The notes under the pieces were generated by a model, which did not search any database, was not told the origin of the DNA, and saw nothing but the letters and a program-made list of their open reading frames with translations. Shown here one piece after another: positions 43,725 to 51,828 of a stretch of DNA of 64,000 bases. How positions within the stretch are numbered: the stretch's first letter is position 1; each line of letters begins with the position of its first letter. Source of the stretch: Paenibacillus sp. NAIST15-1 (GTDB taxonomy: Bacteria > Bacillota > Bacilli > Paenibacillales > Paenibacillaceae); NCBI RefSeq assembly GCF_001894745.1, contig NZ_BBYF01000018.1, positions 1-64,000 on the forward strand, written 5' to 3'. A program made the translations under genes and the position numbers.

Positions 43725-43739
43725 CGCAAGCGCTTTCTT
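43725..43739 (-). promoter_or_regulatory. Possible CcpA cre site upstream of the GH20 gene
   Basis: On the minus strand AAGAAAGCGCTTGCG has the cre core AAAGCGCTT and deviates from the WTG...CW ends. It lies about 80 bp before the start, after a TATGAT-like -10 box (43760-43755), so it could block transcription during growth on glucose. Confidence 0.45.
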
Positions 43740-43840
43740 TTTCTTTCCTCTCTATCATATTACAAAAAAATGCAACTAGAAAGGAGGAACTTTCCAATTG
43801 CATCTCTTTTTTTGAATTTCTACTCCGTAATGAATCATTT

Positions 43841-45283
43841 TTATCGCTGCTGGGATACATGAATCGCTTGAGCGAATCGCGCTATTCCTAACCCAATTTC
43901 ATCCTCATGCGGTCTTGCATACGTAAACCGGACATACCCTGGTTCTGAACCGTAGACCGTTCCGGGATTATAGAGTACCCCTCGCTTTATACTTTCCTTT
44001 AGCAATTTTGCATCAGGAATCGGTGTTTTTACTTTACACCATAAGTGCAGTCCTCCTTGCGGAAGGGAATACGCCACCTCCCCCGGAAGTTCGCGCTCCA
44101 GCGCATCGATTAGCAAGTTCCGTTTCTTGTGGAGTTCCTGCCGCAGCCGCACCAAGTGGCGGTCAAAATAAGTTTCCGACAGCAAACGTGCGGCGATCCG
44201 CTGCGGCAGCACACTCATTCCGAAATCGATTTGCTGTCGTTCAGCGGCAAGCCGCGTGATAACAGACTGCGGGGCAACCATCCATCCGATCCGCAGGCCT
44301 GACGCTACAATTTTGGATAATGAGCCAATATAAATGACGGTATTGTTCGTATCGATCGATTTCAGTGTCGGCGGCGGATTGCCCGTGAAGGAAGTCAGGC
44401 TAAACGGATCATCCTCCACAATGGGAATGCCTAAGCTGCCGCAAATCTCAAGCAATTGTTCCCGTCTAGAGGGGTCAAGCACACGGCCCGTTGGATTATG
44501 ATAATTCGGATTCACGAATATCATCCGTATGTTGTGCTCCCGATACAAGGACAATATACCTTCCGGACATACTCCCTTCTCGTCCACAGGCAGCCGAAAC
44601 AAGCGCAAGCCCGCCGAGTGAAACATAGGCAGAGAATAATAGTAGGAAGGATCCTCGATCGCGATCGCATCCCCAGGCTGAAGCAATCGTCGAGTTATTA
44701 AATAGAGCGATTGATGAGACCCAGAGGTAACGAGAATCGATGATGCTGTCGTCCGAATGCCGCGATATTGATGTAAAGAGGTAGACAGAACCTCCCGCAG
44801 CGGCACATAGCCCTGAGGATCGTCGTAGCTCATATCTTCATGCAGCAGATGCTCGCTCAATAGCGTCCGCATCTCTTCATTTGGCGACAAATCGGGTGAC
44901 AATTCTCCGCTGGCAAAGTCTATACAGTTGCTGCCCGAATCCAGTGCGGAACGAATCAGTTCTGCGTATACCGGATCAGGCTGTACCAGCTTGCAGTTAT
45001 CTAAGTATTGATGCCAATCTGGCGTTTGTTGAGAGTCTGCCCCCCACTTCGACTTGCTTACTCGAGTACCACTGCCGACCATGCTCTCAATAATGCCTGC
45101 TGCACGCAGCTCTTCATAGGCTTGAACGATAGTGCTTCGATTTACATGTATTTGCTCAGCAAATTTACGTTCCGATGGAAGGACGCTTCCCGGAGTAAAT
45201 TCACCGTTATAAATGCTGCGCTCAATATATGCGGCAATCTGCTGATATAGTGGTTGATTGCTGGAACGATCCGGTTGCCACAT
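43841..45283 (-). CDS. MocR/GabR-type regulator (GntR helix-turn-helix fused to aminotransferase)
   Basis: The 480-residue protein has a GntR winged helix in the first 75 residues (QPLYQQIAAYIERSIYNGEF, PSERKFAEQIHVNRSTIVQA). A linker and a fold-type I aminotransferase domain follow, with ILVTSGSHQSLYLITRRLL, VNPNYHNPTGRVLD and the lysine motif IYIGSLSKIVASGLRIGW. MocR regulators bind PLP and sense amino compounds. They usually control a neighbouring gene, but no obvious PLP or GABA gene is beside this one. AGAGGTG precedes the ATG at 45283. A longer frame to 45325 lacks a site. Confidence 0.9.
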   Translation of the reverse strand: MWQPDRSSNQPLYQQIAAYIERSIYNGEFTPGSVLPSERKFAEQIHVNRSTIVQAYEELRAAGIIESMVGSGTRVSKSKWGADSQQTPDWHQYLDNCKLVQPDPVYAELIRSALDSGSNCIDFASGELSPDLSPNEEMRTLLSEHLLHEDMSYDDPQGYVPLREVLSTSLHQYRGIRTTASSILVTSGSHQSLYLITRRLLQPGDAIAIEDPSYYYSLPMFHSAGLRLFRLPVDEKGVCPEGILSLYREHNIRMIFVNPNYHNPTGRVLDPSRREQLLEICGSLGIPIVEDDPFSLTSFTGNPPPTLKSIDTNNTVIYIGSLSKIVASGLRIGWMVAPQSVITRLAAERQQIDFGMSVLPQRIAARLLSETYFDRHLVRLRQELHKKRNLLIDALERELPGEVAYSLPQGGLHLWCKVKTPIPDAKLLKESIKRGVLYNPGTVYGSEPGYVRFTYARPHEDEIGLGIARFAQAIHVSQQR

Positions 45284-45716
45284 AGGAATACACCTCTTAC
45301 TATTATAATCTGTGATTTTTATCACATATAAATAAGTATATCATTCTCCTACAGACTCTCCGATGACTCGATTTCATCGAAACGTTGTCAACTCTGTGTC
45401 AGTCTCTTGAACATGGATGACCTCCCCCCGTTGAAGTGGATGGCGACACCCCATCCACTCTGCTCTATGATAAGGCTGAACCTGAGAACTTCACTTGACT
45501 GGCTGCCAATGCCATATGACAAGAGTATGTACGATGTGTGCAGCGATGTACGTACAGCCTCGTCAAGCTCATAACCTAACACTTTTCTTAACGACTGAAT
45601 CTTAACGAGTGCCACACTCACAGCACCACAAAACGTGAAGACATTCACATTGTTCGAATCTCACAGACCTTTTTCTTGTTGCACGACGATCATATTTTCA
45701 TCACAAGGAGGCCTCT
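45284..45716. other. Regulatory spacer between mocR and cydA, with a 9-bp hairpin
   Basis: No gene is supported. AGTGGATGG (45435-45443) and CCATCCACT (45451-45459) form a stable hairpin without a T run. No convincing Rex operator (TTGTGA...TCACAA) is visible before cydA. The promoters of both divergent genes must lie here, but I cannot place them with confidence. Confidence 0.5.
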
Positions 45717-47126
45717 ATGGATCAGGTCATTCTCGCGCGAATCCAATTCGCATCAACAACATTATTCCACTACATCTTCGTCCCCATGACGATTGGACTG
45801 GCGTTTTTAATTGCCATTTTGGAGACGCTCTATGTCGTCAAGGGCAAGGAGATTTACAAGCAAGCAGCCTTGTTCTGGAGCAAATTATTTCTGATTAACT
45901 TCGCAGTTGGCGTCGTCACCGGCATATTGCAGGAGTTCCAGTTCGGGATGAACTGGTCCAATTATTCCCGCTTCGTCGGTGATGTGTTCGGGCCATCGCT
46001 TGCCATTGAAGGGCTGCTCGCCTTCTTTATGGAATCCACCTTCATCGGCTTATGGGTATTCGGCTGGGAGCGCTTATCGAAGCGCGTTCATCTCGCTTGC
46101 ATCTGGATTGTCTCGATCGGTACCGTATTGTCAGCGTTCTGGATCTTGACCGCCAACTCGTTCATGCATGCGCCTGTCGGATATGAATTCAACAACGGAC
46201 GGGCAGAGATGAGCGACTTCTTCGCACTTATTACGAATCCGCAATTGTGGCTGCAATTTCCGCATACGCTGTTCGCGGCATTCGCAACCGGCGCCTTCTT
46301 CATGGCAGGCGTCAGCGCATGGAAGCTGCTCCGTGGACACAATCCGGACATGTTCCGCCGTTCGTTCCGCGTCTCGATTACCGTTGCCTTGATTTCGTCC
46401 GTCATCGTTGCCTACATTGGGCATGCACAGGCGCAGCATCTGCTCACTTCTCAGCCGATGAAGATGGCAGCGGCCGAGGCGCTCTGGGATACGAGTGAGG
46501 ATCCGGCACCGTTCACGTTATTTGCTACAATCGATACGGAAAAGAAAGAAAACTCGTTCAAAATCCAAGTTCCATATATGCTCAGTCTGCTATCGTACAA
46601 CAAGCTTAGCGGCAGTGTAGAAGGGATGAATCAGATTCAAGCGCGTTATGAACAGAAGTACGGACCAGGAAATTATATTCCATCGGTTAAAATGACGTTC
46701 TGGAGCTTCCGCATGATGGTTGCCGCAGGTGGGCTCATGTGCCTTGTCGGCATTTACGGCCTGATATTATCCCGCAAGAAGAAGCTGGAGCAGCGCCCAT
46801 GGTTCTTGAAGCTGATGGTTGGCATGATCGCCTTTCCGTTCCTCGCCAATTCGGCGGGATGGCTTATGGCCGAGATGGGTCGTCAGCCGTGGGTTGTGTT
46901 CGGAGTTATGCGTACAGAGGACGCCATATCGCCGACAGTTACGGCGGAAGAACTTCTCTTCTCGCTCATTGCGTTCACGACCATTTATGCGGTACTCGCC
47001 ATTATTGACGCTGTTCTCTTCGTCAAGGTGATACGTAAAGATGAGCAGATGGAAGAACCGGAGGAAGAAGATATGAAGAATTACGATTCATTTGATAAGG
47101 AGGTAACGCATGCTATCGCTAAATGA
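45717..47126 (+). CDS. cydA: Cytochrome bd ubiquinol/menaquinol oxidase subunit I
   Basis: The 469-residue protein begins MDQVILARIQFASTTLFHYI, with the haem-ligand His18. It has GNW-like EFQFGMNWSNYSRFVGDVFG, the quinol-site and haem region FFMESTFIGLWVFGWERLS, and about nine membrane helices. The quinol-binding loop is short, as in Gram-positive enzymes. It holds haems b558, b595 and d and reduces oxygen under low aeration. AAGGAGG lies five bases before the ATG. The downstream cydB start overlaps by 17 bases. Confidence 0.97.
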   Translation: MDQVILARIQFASTTLFHYIFVPMTIGLAFLIAILETLYVVKGKEIYKQAALFWSKLFLINFAVGVVTGILQEFQFGMNWSNYSRFVGDVFGPSLAIEGLLAFFMESTFIGLWVFGWERLSKRVHLACIWIVSIGTVLSAFWILTANSFMHAPVGYEFNNGRAEMSDFFALITNPQLWLQFPHTLFAAFATGAFFMAGVSAWKLLRGHNPDMFRRSFRVSITVALISSVIVAYIGHAQAQHLLTSQPMKMAAAEALWDTSEDPAPFTLFATIDTEKKENSFKIQVPYMLSLLSYNKLSGSVEGMNQIQARYEQKYGPGNYIPSVKMTFWSFRMMVAAGGLMCLVGIYGLILSRKKKLEQRPWFLKLMVGMIAFPFLANSAGWLMAEMGRQPWVVFGVMRTEDAISPTVTAEELLFSLIAFTTIYAVLAIIDAVLFVKVIRKDEQMEEPEEEDMKNYDSFDKEVTHAIAK

Positions 47127-48126
47127 GTTATGGTTCATACTCGTCGCCGTGCTGTTCGTCGGCTTCTTCTTCCTCGAAGGATTTGACTTCGGCGTAGGCA
47201 TGGTCGCCAGGTTCCTCGGGAAGACGGATCATGAGCGCCGCATCATTATCAACACAATCGGTCCTTATTGGGATGCGAACGAGGTATGGTTAATTACGGC
47301 CGGGGGGGCTATGTTCGCTGCCTTTCCGGAATGGTATGCGACGATGTTCAGCGGTTTCTATATCCCGTTCGTCGTGCTGCTGCTGGCGCTTATCGCGCGC
47401 GGTGTCGCGTTCGAGTTCAGGGGCAAGATGGATTATGGCGCTTGGAGGAAAGCGTGGGATGCCGCGATTTTCATTGGTAGTCTGCTGCCTCCTTTCCTAT
47501 TCGGTGTCGTATTCGCCAATATCATTCGCGGTGTGCCGATTGACGGGAACAAAGAAATGGTCGGGAGTGTGTTTGACCTGCTGAACGGCTACTCCCTTGC
47601 TGGCGGTGTGGCCGTTGTCATGATATGCATTCTGCACGGACTCGTCTTCATTACGCTGCGAACCACCGGCGGCCTGCGGGAGCGGGCACGGAAGGCAGCT
47701 CGCGATGTCAGCCCGGCAGTTGTCGTCGTCCTGCTGCTGTTCGCCATGCTGACATATGTCAGCACTGATATTTATACGGTTCATGGCAGAGGTTGGCTTA
47801 TCCTGCCGCTGTTAGCTGGGGGCGCATTGCTCTTGGCCATGTCATTCATTAAGCGTGAGCGAGATGGACTGGCGTTCGCCATGACAGGGTCCGTTATCAT
47901 TCTGTCGGCCGTGAGCATGTTCATCGGCTTGTTCCCACGAGTGATGGTCAGCTCGATCAGCCCTGAGTTCAATCTGACGATTATGAATGCGGCTTCCGGC
48001 GCTTACTCGCTGAAGGTGATGACGTATATCTCGCTGACGATTCTGCCGTTCGTGCTCGGATATCAAATTTGGAGCTACTACGTCTTCCGCAACCGGATCG
48101 ATGATAAGGAACATCTGGAGTATTAA
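47110..48126 (+). CDS. cydB: Cytochrome bd oxidase subunit II
   Basis: The 338-residue membrane protein has the CydB signatures FFFLEGFDFGVGMVARFLG, IGPYWDANEVWLITAGGAMF and RGVAFEFRGK. AAGGAGG lies within the cydA 3' end, six bases before the ATG, so the two are coupled. The cydCD exporter genes, which in Bacillus subtilis follow directly, are absent here. The next sequence is a broken aldo/keto reductase. Confidence 0.97.
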   Translation: MLSLNELWFILVAVLFVGFFFLEGFDFGVGMVARFLGKTDHERRIIINTIGPYWDANEVWLITAGGAMFAAFPEWYATMFSGFYIPFVVLLLALIARGVAFEFRGKMDYGAWRKAWDAAIFIGSLLPPFLFGVVFANIIRGVPIDGNKEMVGSVFDLLNGYSLAGGVAVVMICILHGLVFITLRTTGGLRERARKAARDVSPAVVVVLLLFAMLTYVSTDIYTVHGRGWLILPLLAGGALLLAMSFIKRERDGLAFAMTGSVIILSAVSMFIGLFPRVMVSSISPEFNLTIMNAASGAYSLKVMTYISLTILPFVLGYQIWSYYVFRNRIDDKEHLEY

Positions 48127-48222
48127 TAGGATTCTCGAATCAATACGCAAAATAATGAGTATTTCACCAATTAATATAAGCTTGCTATGCTCGAACCGTT
48201 ACCTGAAAAAGGAAGGGTTAGA

Positions 48223-48418
48223 GTGAACTCGCGAAAGCTTGGTACAAGCGGATTATCTATGAGCGAGATTGCTTTTGGGAATTGGATAACTCACGGCGCC
48301 CAAGTGGACGTTCATGCAGCCCAAAGCTTGTGTACATGCTGCGCTGGAAGCTGGGATCACTACATTCGACACCACAGATGTGTACTCAGATACACGGGCA
48401 GAAGCAGTGCTTAGACTC
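48223..48418 (+). pseudogene. Frameshifted and truncated aldo/keto reductase
   Basis: A GTG with AAGGAAGGG upstream opens the AKR N-terminus VNSRKLGTSGLSMSEIAFGN, then WITHGAQVDVHAA. About base 48316 the frame shifts by one, and the family sequence continues as KACVHAALEAGITTFDTTDV, then YSDTRAEAVL, in the +1 frame (48314 onwards). The match stops at about 48410, where the 3' end of lipL begins on the other strand. About four fifths of a normal 320-residue reductase is missing. Both a one-base insertion and a 3' deletion are needed to explain it. Confidence 0.8.
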
Positions 48419-49288
48419 TCACGCTTTGATTCCATAACGTTCACGCAATGTATGGATAACCTCGTGCACTTGCTCTGGCTCTGGGAGCCACAATCCTGAG
48501 GACGCTTGTTCGAGACAACGCTCGGACTGGCGTTCTCGGATCACTTGCTTGACAGATTCAATAAATACGTGTGCCGCCCCGCCGCCAACAGTGCTGCCGA
48601 GCGAAGCCAGTTCTTCCAGACTGCCTGTCTTATCTTCGGTCACAACAGGATGATCCGGTTGCACCTCACCCAACGCAGCACGCTCATAGAAGGAGCGGAC
48701 GAGCTCGGCGCTCTCCTTGCCCGAACCCTCGCAGATGACGAATGCCTGCACGACAAAGGCATGAGCTTGACGCCGCTGTGCAATGCCGCAAAACTTGATG
48801 CCGCCAATGCTGAGATCAAAATCGCCAGGGCAGTATGCGCCATCGATTTCACCCTTGTCGATCGTGTAGCCCGTGTTCTGCAGAGCAAGCTTGATCAACT
48901 GATACATGCGCTCATAGTCCGAGCGGAAGCATTTGTCGCCCCTCCCTTCCTTCGGCAAGATCAGGGAAATGTTCACAACGCCCAAATCGAGTGGTACGGC
49001 CGCCCCGCCCGTGCTGCGGACAGCCGTCGAGTAGCCAAGCGACTCCAGCCATTGCTGCGCCTCTGCCGCATGCGGCAATCTGCTGTCACGCAGTCCCATC
49101 ACGAAGCCCCGCGGATGACGCCACAGGTGACATACAGCGGGCCCTCCCTTGCCTGTATGTCTGCACAGCAGCTCGTCCAATGCAAAAGGATACAGAATGT
49201 CGGGCTCCTCCAGATACTGCGTGCGATCAAGCACGAGGATATTGTCTAATCCTTCTCCCATATGAAATGAAGCCGTACATTCCGTCAT
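48419..49288 (-). CDS. lipL: Octanoyl-[GcvH]:protein N-octanoyltransferase LipL
   Basis: The 289-residue protein has the lipoate-ligase-like fold with CHLWRHPRGFVMGLRDSRLP, RSTGGAAVPLDLGVVNIS, and AYCPGDFDLSIGGIKFCGIA followed by QRR. Cys153 in that segment is the expected acyl-thioester nucleophile. LipL moves octanoyl groups from GcvH to the E2 subunits of dehydrogenase complexes. LipM is a close alternative, but WRHP...LGLRD and size favour LipL. AAGGGGG lies before the ATG at 49288. The longer frame to 49321 has no site. The gene is isolated, converging with the broken reductase. Confidence 0.85.
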   Translation of the reverse strand: MTECTASFHMGEGLDNILVLDRTQYLEEPDILYPFALDELLCRHTGKGGPAVCHLWRHPRGFVMGLRDSRLPHAAEAQQWLESLGYSTAVRSTGGAAVPLDLGVVNISLILPKEGRGDKCFRSDYERMYQLIKLALQNTGYTIDKGEIDGAYCPGDFDLSIGGIKFCGIAQRRQAHAFVVQAFVICEGSGKESAELVRSFYERAALGEVQPDHPVVTEDKTGSLEELASLGSTVGGGAAHVFIESVKQVIRERQSERCLEQASSGLWLPEPEQVHEVIHTLRERYGIKA

Positions 49289-49321
49289 TTCTGCATCCCC
49301 CTTATCGATCATAAAAACCAA

Positions 49322-49642
49322 CCGAACCTTTATACTTATCGGATTTCCTAGAGATACGGATCAACAACACTATGCGTCATCTTGACCGTCCATTCGGAAT
49401 TACCGGGCTAATTCTGAATCTATCCAATCTATAGGTATCTTAACACGGATGAGTTCGTTACGGAAAATAAGAGATTCATCGCTAATGCCCCTGACTTTTG
49501 TGTCTTTGCTAGACTCGTAAAAAATTCCTCAAAGGATGGGTGACGCCCGTATGGTATTTGAACGAAGAGCGCCATGCCCGCCAAAGCAATGGACGTTTTT
49601 TCGTTTCTCTAGCATTGCCTAGGAATCTCGTAAATTTCATAG
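49322..49642. other. Non-coding stretch next to the relic
   Basis: No intact gene is visible on either strand. Short frames lack ribosome sites. A brief plus-strand run encoding TDEFVTENKRFIANAPDF near 49450-49500 may be a further decayed fragment, but it is too short to call. Confidence 0.4.
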
Positions 49643-49666
49643 AAAAAGCCCCAAATGGGACTTTTC
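49643..49666 (-). terminator. Weak terminator downstream of the coding relic
   Basis: On the minus strand AAAAGTCCC pairs with GGGGCTTTTT around a short loop. It lies right after the stop of the decayed frame at 49672, which supports that frame having once been a gene. Confidence 0.5.
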
Positions 49667-49671
49667 CTTGT

Positions 49672-50139
49672 TTAGTTTCTTATCTGGAGATTCTGTACGT
49701 CATCATACATACTTCCGTAAATCCATACGAATACAGTCTTACAAACCGATATGCCGGTTGCCCTTGCAGGGTCAGATTCAATCTCAACCCGAGACTTGCC
49801 GTCTGGCGCTGTATAGTCCAAAGAGAATTTACGGTACTTAAAGGTTTTGCCTGTAACTGAGTTTTTATGGGAGGTAACCGAGAGCTCGAATGTATCTTGT
49901 TTTCAGTTGCCGCCCGTCTTCTCCAGTGTAACAGTCGTTACATGCTTGTTATTGCTATCGTAGATACGCGCTGCGGCCGTCTGTGCGCCCTTATATTGCT
50001 TGTTACTATGATAATAGATACATTCATAGCATCTCCGTTGGTCTGCACAACAACGGGGATTGTACTTTTTTTATAATTCCCCTCGAAGAAGTTATGAAAC
50101 TTTCGAATATTGCGAGATTTAGATAAAAATGGTATATTG
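49672..50139 (-). pseudogene. Decayed coding relic, unknown secreted or wall-type protein
   Basis: Minus-strand translation gives protein-like sequence over about 150 codons, broken by one frameshift and one stop. The first block (50139 to about 50015) reads NIRKFHNFFEGNYKKSTIPV, then VVQTNGDAMNVSI. After a shift near 50010 it continues KGAQTAAARIYDSNNKHVTT, then VTLEKTGGN. A TGA follows at 49905-49903, and then TFELSVTSHKNSVTGKTFKY and FSLDYTAPDGKSRVEIES, ending at TAA (49672). The beta-rich, Thr/Lys-rich text looks like the C-terminal domain of an extracellular protein. I do not recognise the family. No start or ribosome site remains. Confidence 0.65.
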
Positions 50140-50156
50140 GTAATATATTACTTGGT

Positions 50157-50486
50157 TTATTTTGTATCAACTTCATCAATTATCACTAATTTGTAAGTGT
50201 TATCATTTTTGAAGTGTTCATAAGTTACAAGATAAGTTTTACCTACAACTAAAAGATTTTGAGTATTAAAAGTATCAAGAATTAATTTAAATGATTCTGC
50301 TTTAGCATCTAATGGGTTTTTCACAATAGCCCATGGCTCATTACTGTTAGTTTTAGTTCCTTTTTCAATAATTTCAATAAAAGATGTAGTGTGAGCTGGT
50401 GAACTGTAATTTCTAAACAGGAAAAATAAAACGGCAACTATTAATGCTCCAGTTAAAATCAACTGTAAGGACTTTTTCTTATTCAT
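50157..50486 (-). CDS. Small membrane-anchored protein of unknown function
   Basis: The product of about 109 residues has a Lys-rich start, one membrane helix (LQLILTGALIVAVLFFLF) and an extracytoplasmic part with a predicted beta-rich end (YLVTYEHFKNDNTYKLVIID). There is no lipobox and no family that I recognise. AAAGGAG lies 12 bases before the ATG (50486) and nine before a TTG (50489), either of which may start it. Base composition is far more AT-rich than the flanking genes, shared with the divergent gene at 50657, which suggests that the two arrived together. Confidence 0.7.
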   Translation of the reverse strand: MNKKKSLQLILTGALIVAVLFFLFRNYSSPAHTTSFIEIIEKGTKTNSNEPWAIVKNPLDAKAESFKLILDTFNTQNLLVVGKTYLVTYEHFKNDNTYKLVIIDEVDTK

Positions 50487-50656
50487 CAAGTTTGTTCTCT
50501 CCTTTCAGTTATTTTATACAAATGAATCAACTTCATAATTGTTTTGAATTAGGTTGTGTAATTGATTCAAATAAAATTTTGAGGGGGGCTAATATAAAAA
50601 TTTATTTTTTTGAAGTTTAAAATAAAATTACATCTGTAATTTAAGGAGGATAACAA

Positions 50657-51487
50657 GTGAAAAAAATGATCTCTCTGCTCACGGTATTGGCTCTTACATT
50701 CACTATTAACATGGGTACAACATTCGCCGAGAAAACAACATATACCGAAACCGAATTGGACACAATCTTAACTAAAGCGGAAGTTCCACAGACAATCCTT
50801 GAAGCAATGGATTATGATCTCAAAAACTTCATTGTTACAAATTCAGGTGAAGACCTTAAATTTGCCGACTCAACAACACAAGAGTACATCAGAGATCAAA
50901 AAACAAATTCATTAGTGAGTTCCGATCAAATGAAAACACTGGACAACATTCCTACTAGTGATTTGTCTCTGACATTACTTCATTTTGTAATTAATTATAA
51001 CGGAACTAACATGGATGATGTCTACAATAGTTTTGAATGGAAGAAAAATCCTTCCATTTCTCCTGATGGAATATACAAGGATAATATCGCGATTGCTGTT
51101 CCAGACGGCTGGGAAGTTCAGTCTGGAAAATATGCGTGTGCAACTCAAACATATGATTACACAATTGCCAATGGATGGCAATGGACAGCTCCGGATAGTT
51201 CAACATGTAATAATGGACAACCAGTTCAGTATCACATGTATGGGGCAGCCTGGGAATTTAATAGCACAAAAGTTGCAGTACCTGGTTTTAAATTCAAAGG
51301 TACTTCCAAACTTACAATGAAAAAGAAGAATAGTACAGCGATAAACCGTGTCGTAGGAGCATATAATGAAGCAAAGAGTAATATTTTTGGAAGTTATAGC
51401 GTCACTATAGCATTTGGTCCAGCATCTGTTTCTTTCAGTCCAAATTCCGGTTCTAATAGCTACCAACAAATCGACCTTACTTGGTGA
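50657..51487 (+). CDS. Secreted protein of unknown function
   Basis: The 276-residue product has a clear signal peptide (KKMISLLTVLALTFTINMGT, cleavage near TFA-EKT). The mature part is polar and acidic in its first half. Its second half resembles a beta-rich domain, with one Cys pair (YACATQTYDY and STCNNGQ) that could form a disulfide. The end is Ser/Asn-rich (SFSPNSGSNSYQQIDLTW). I recognise no family. It starts at GTG with a perfect AAGGAGG seven bases upstream. It is divergent from the small membrane protein at 50157 and AT-rich like it. Confidence 0.8.
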   Translation: MKKMISLLTVLALTFTINMGTTFAEKTTYTETELDTILTKAEVPQTILEAMDYDLKNFIVTNSGEDLKFADSTTQEYIRDQKTNSLVSSDQMKTLDNIPTSDLSLTLLHFVINYNGTNMDDVYNSFEWKKNPSISPDGIYKDNIAIAVPDGWEVQSGKYACATQTYDYTIANGWQWTAPDSSTCNNGQPVQYHMYGAAWEFNSTKVAVPGFKFKGTSKLTMKKKNSTAINRVVGAYNEAKSNIFGSYSVTIAFGPASVSFSPNSGSNSYQQIDLTW

Positions 51488-51540
51488 TTAGGCAAAGTTC
51501 ATTTCTTGATACGGCTACGCTATGTTATCGGCAAAGACAG

Positions 51541-51573
51541 AATTACGGCTACTGACGATTCGGAGCCGTAATT
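51541..51573 (+). terminator. Perfect 10-bp hairpin after the secreted protein gene
   Basis: AATTACGGCT (51541-51550) pairs exactly with AGCCGTAATT (51564-51573). No T run follows directly; a second hairpin starts five bases later. Confidence 0.6.
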
Positions 51574-51577
51574 ACAG

Positions 51578-51610
51578 GAAGCCCAAGGATGGAGATCCCC
51601 GGGCTTCTTT
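51578..51610 (+). terminator. Second terminator hairpin
   Basis: GAAGCCC (51578-51584) pairs with GGGCTTC (51601-51607), followed by TTT. Together with the previous hairpin it probably ends the transcript of the secreted protein. Confidence 0.65.
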
Positions 51611-51828
51611 GCGATCTGCAGTACATTTGTATTACTTCATATCGAAACCAAAAGAGTGCATACCCTCATACACTACATTGTGAAAAAATCGGTTTCGGGT
51701 ATAACACCATTATCCCATCGGTCAGCAGAAAATATGGTATTAGACTGGGGCAAGAAAATGAAGTCCTAGACTGTCGCTGTTTCATTGAACAAACGAGCCT
51801 GTTCGTTTAATACTTCTTATGGCACTCC

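Noticed and set aside
45388..45648. Minus-strand frame of 86 codons upstream of cydA
   Set aside because: No ribosome site before its ATG, no recognisable domain, and it spans the region expected to hold the cydA and mocR promoters.
45600..45716. Rex operator before cydA
   Set aside because: TTGTTCGAATCTCACA only half-matches TTGTGA...TCACAA. One arm is missing, so the site is not supported.
49540..49860. Plus-strand frame of about 106 codons
   Set aside because: It lies antisense to the decayed minus-strand relic, lacks a ribosome site and crosses the hairpin at 49643-49666.
49867..50076. Plus-strand frame of about 69 codons
   Set aside because: It is the mirror of the relic; the minus-strand text is far more protein-like once one shift and one stop are repaired.
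51589..51810. Plus-strand frame after the secreted protein gene
   Set aside because: It begins inside the terminator hairpin and has no ribosome site or recognisable domain.
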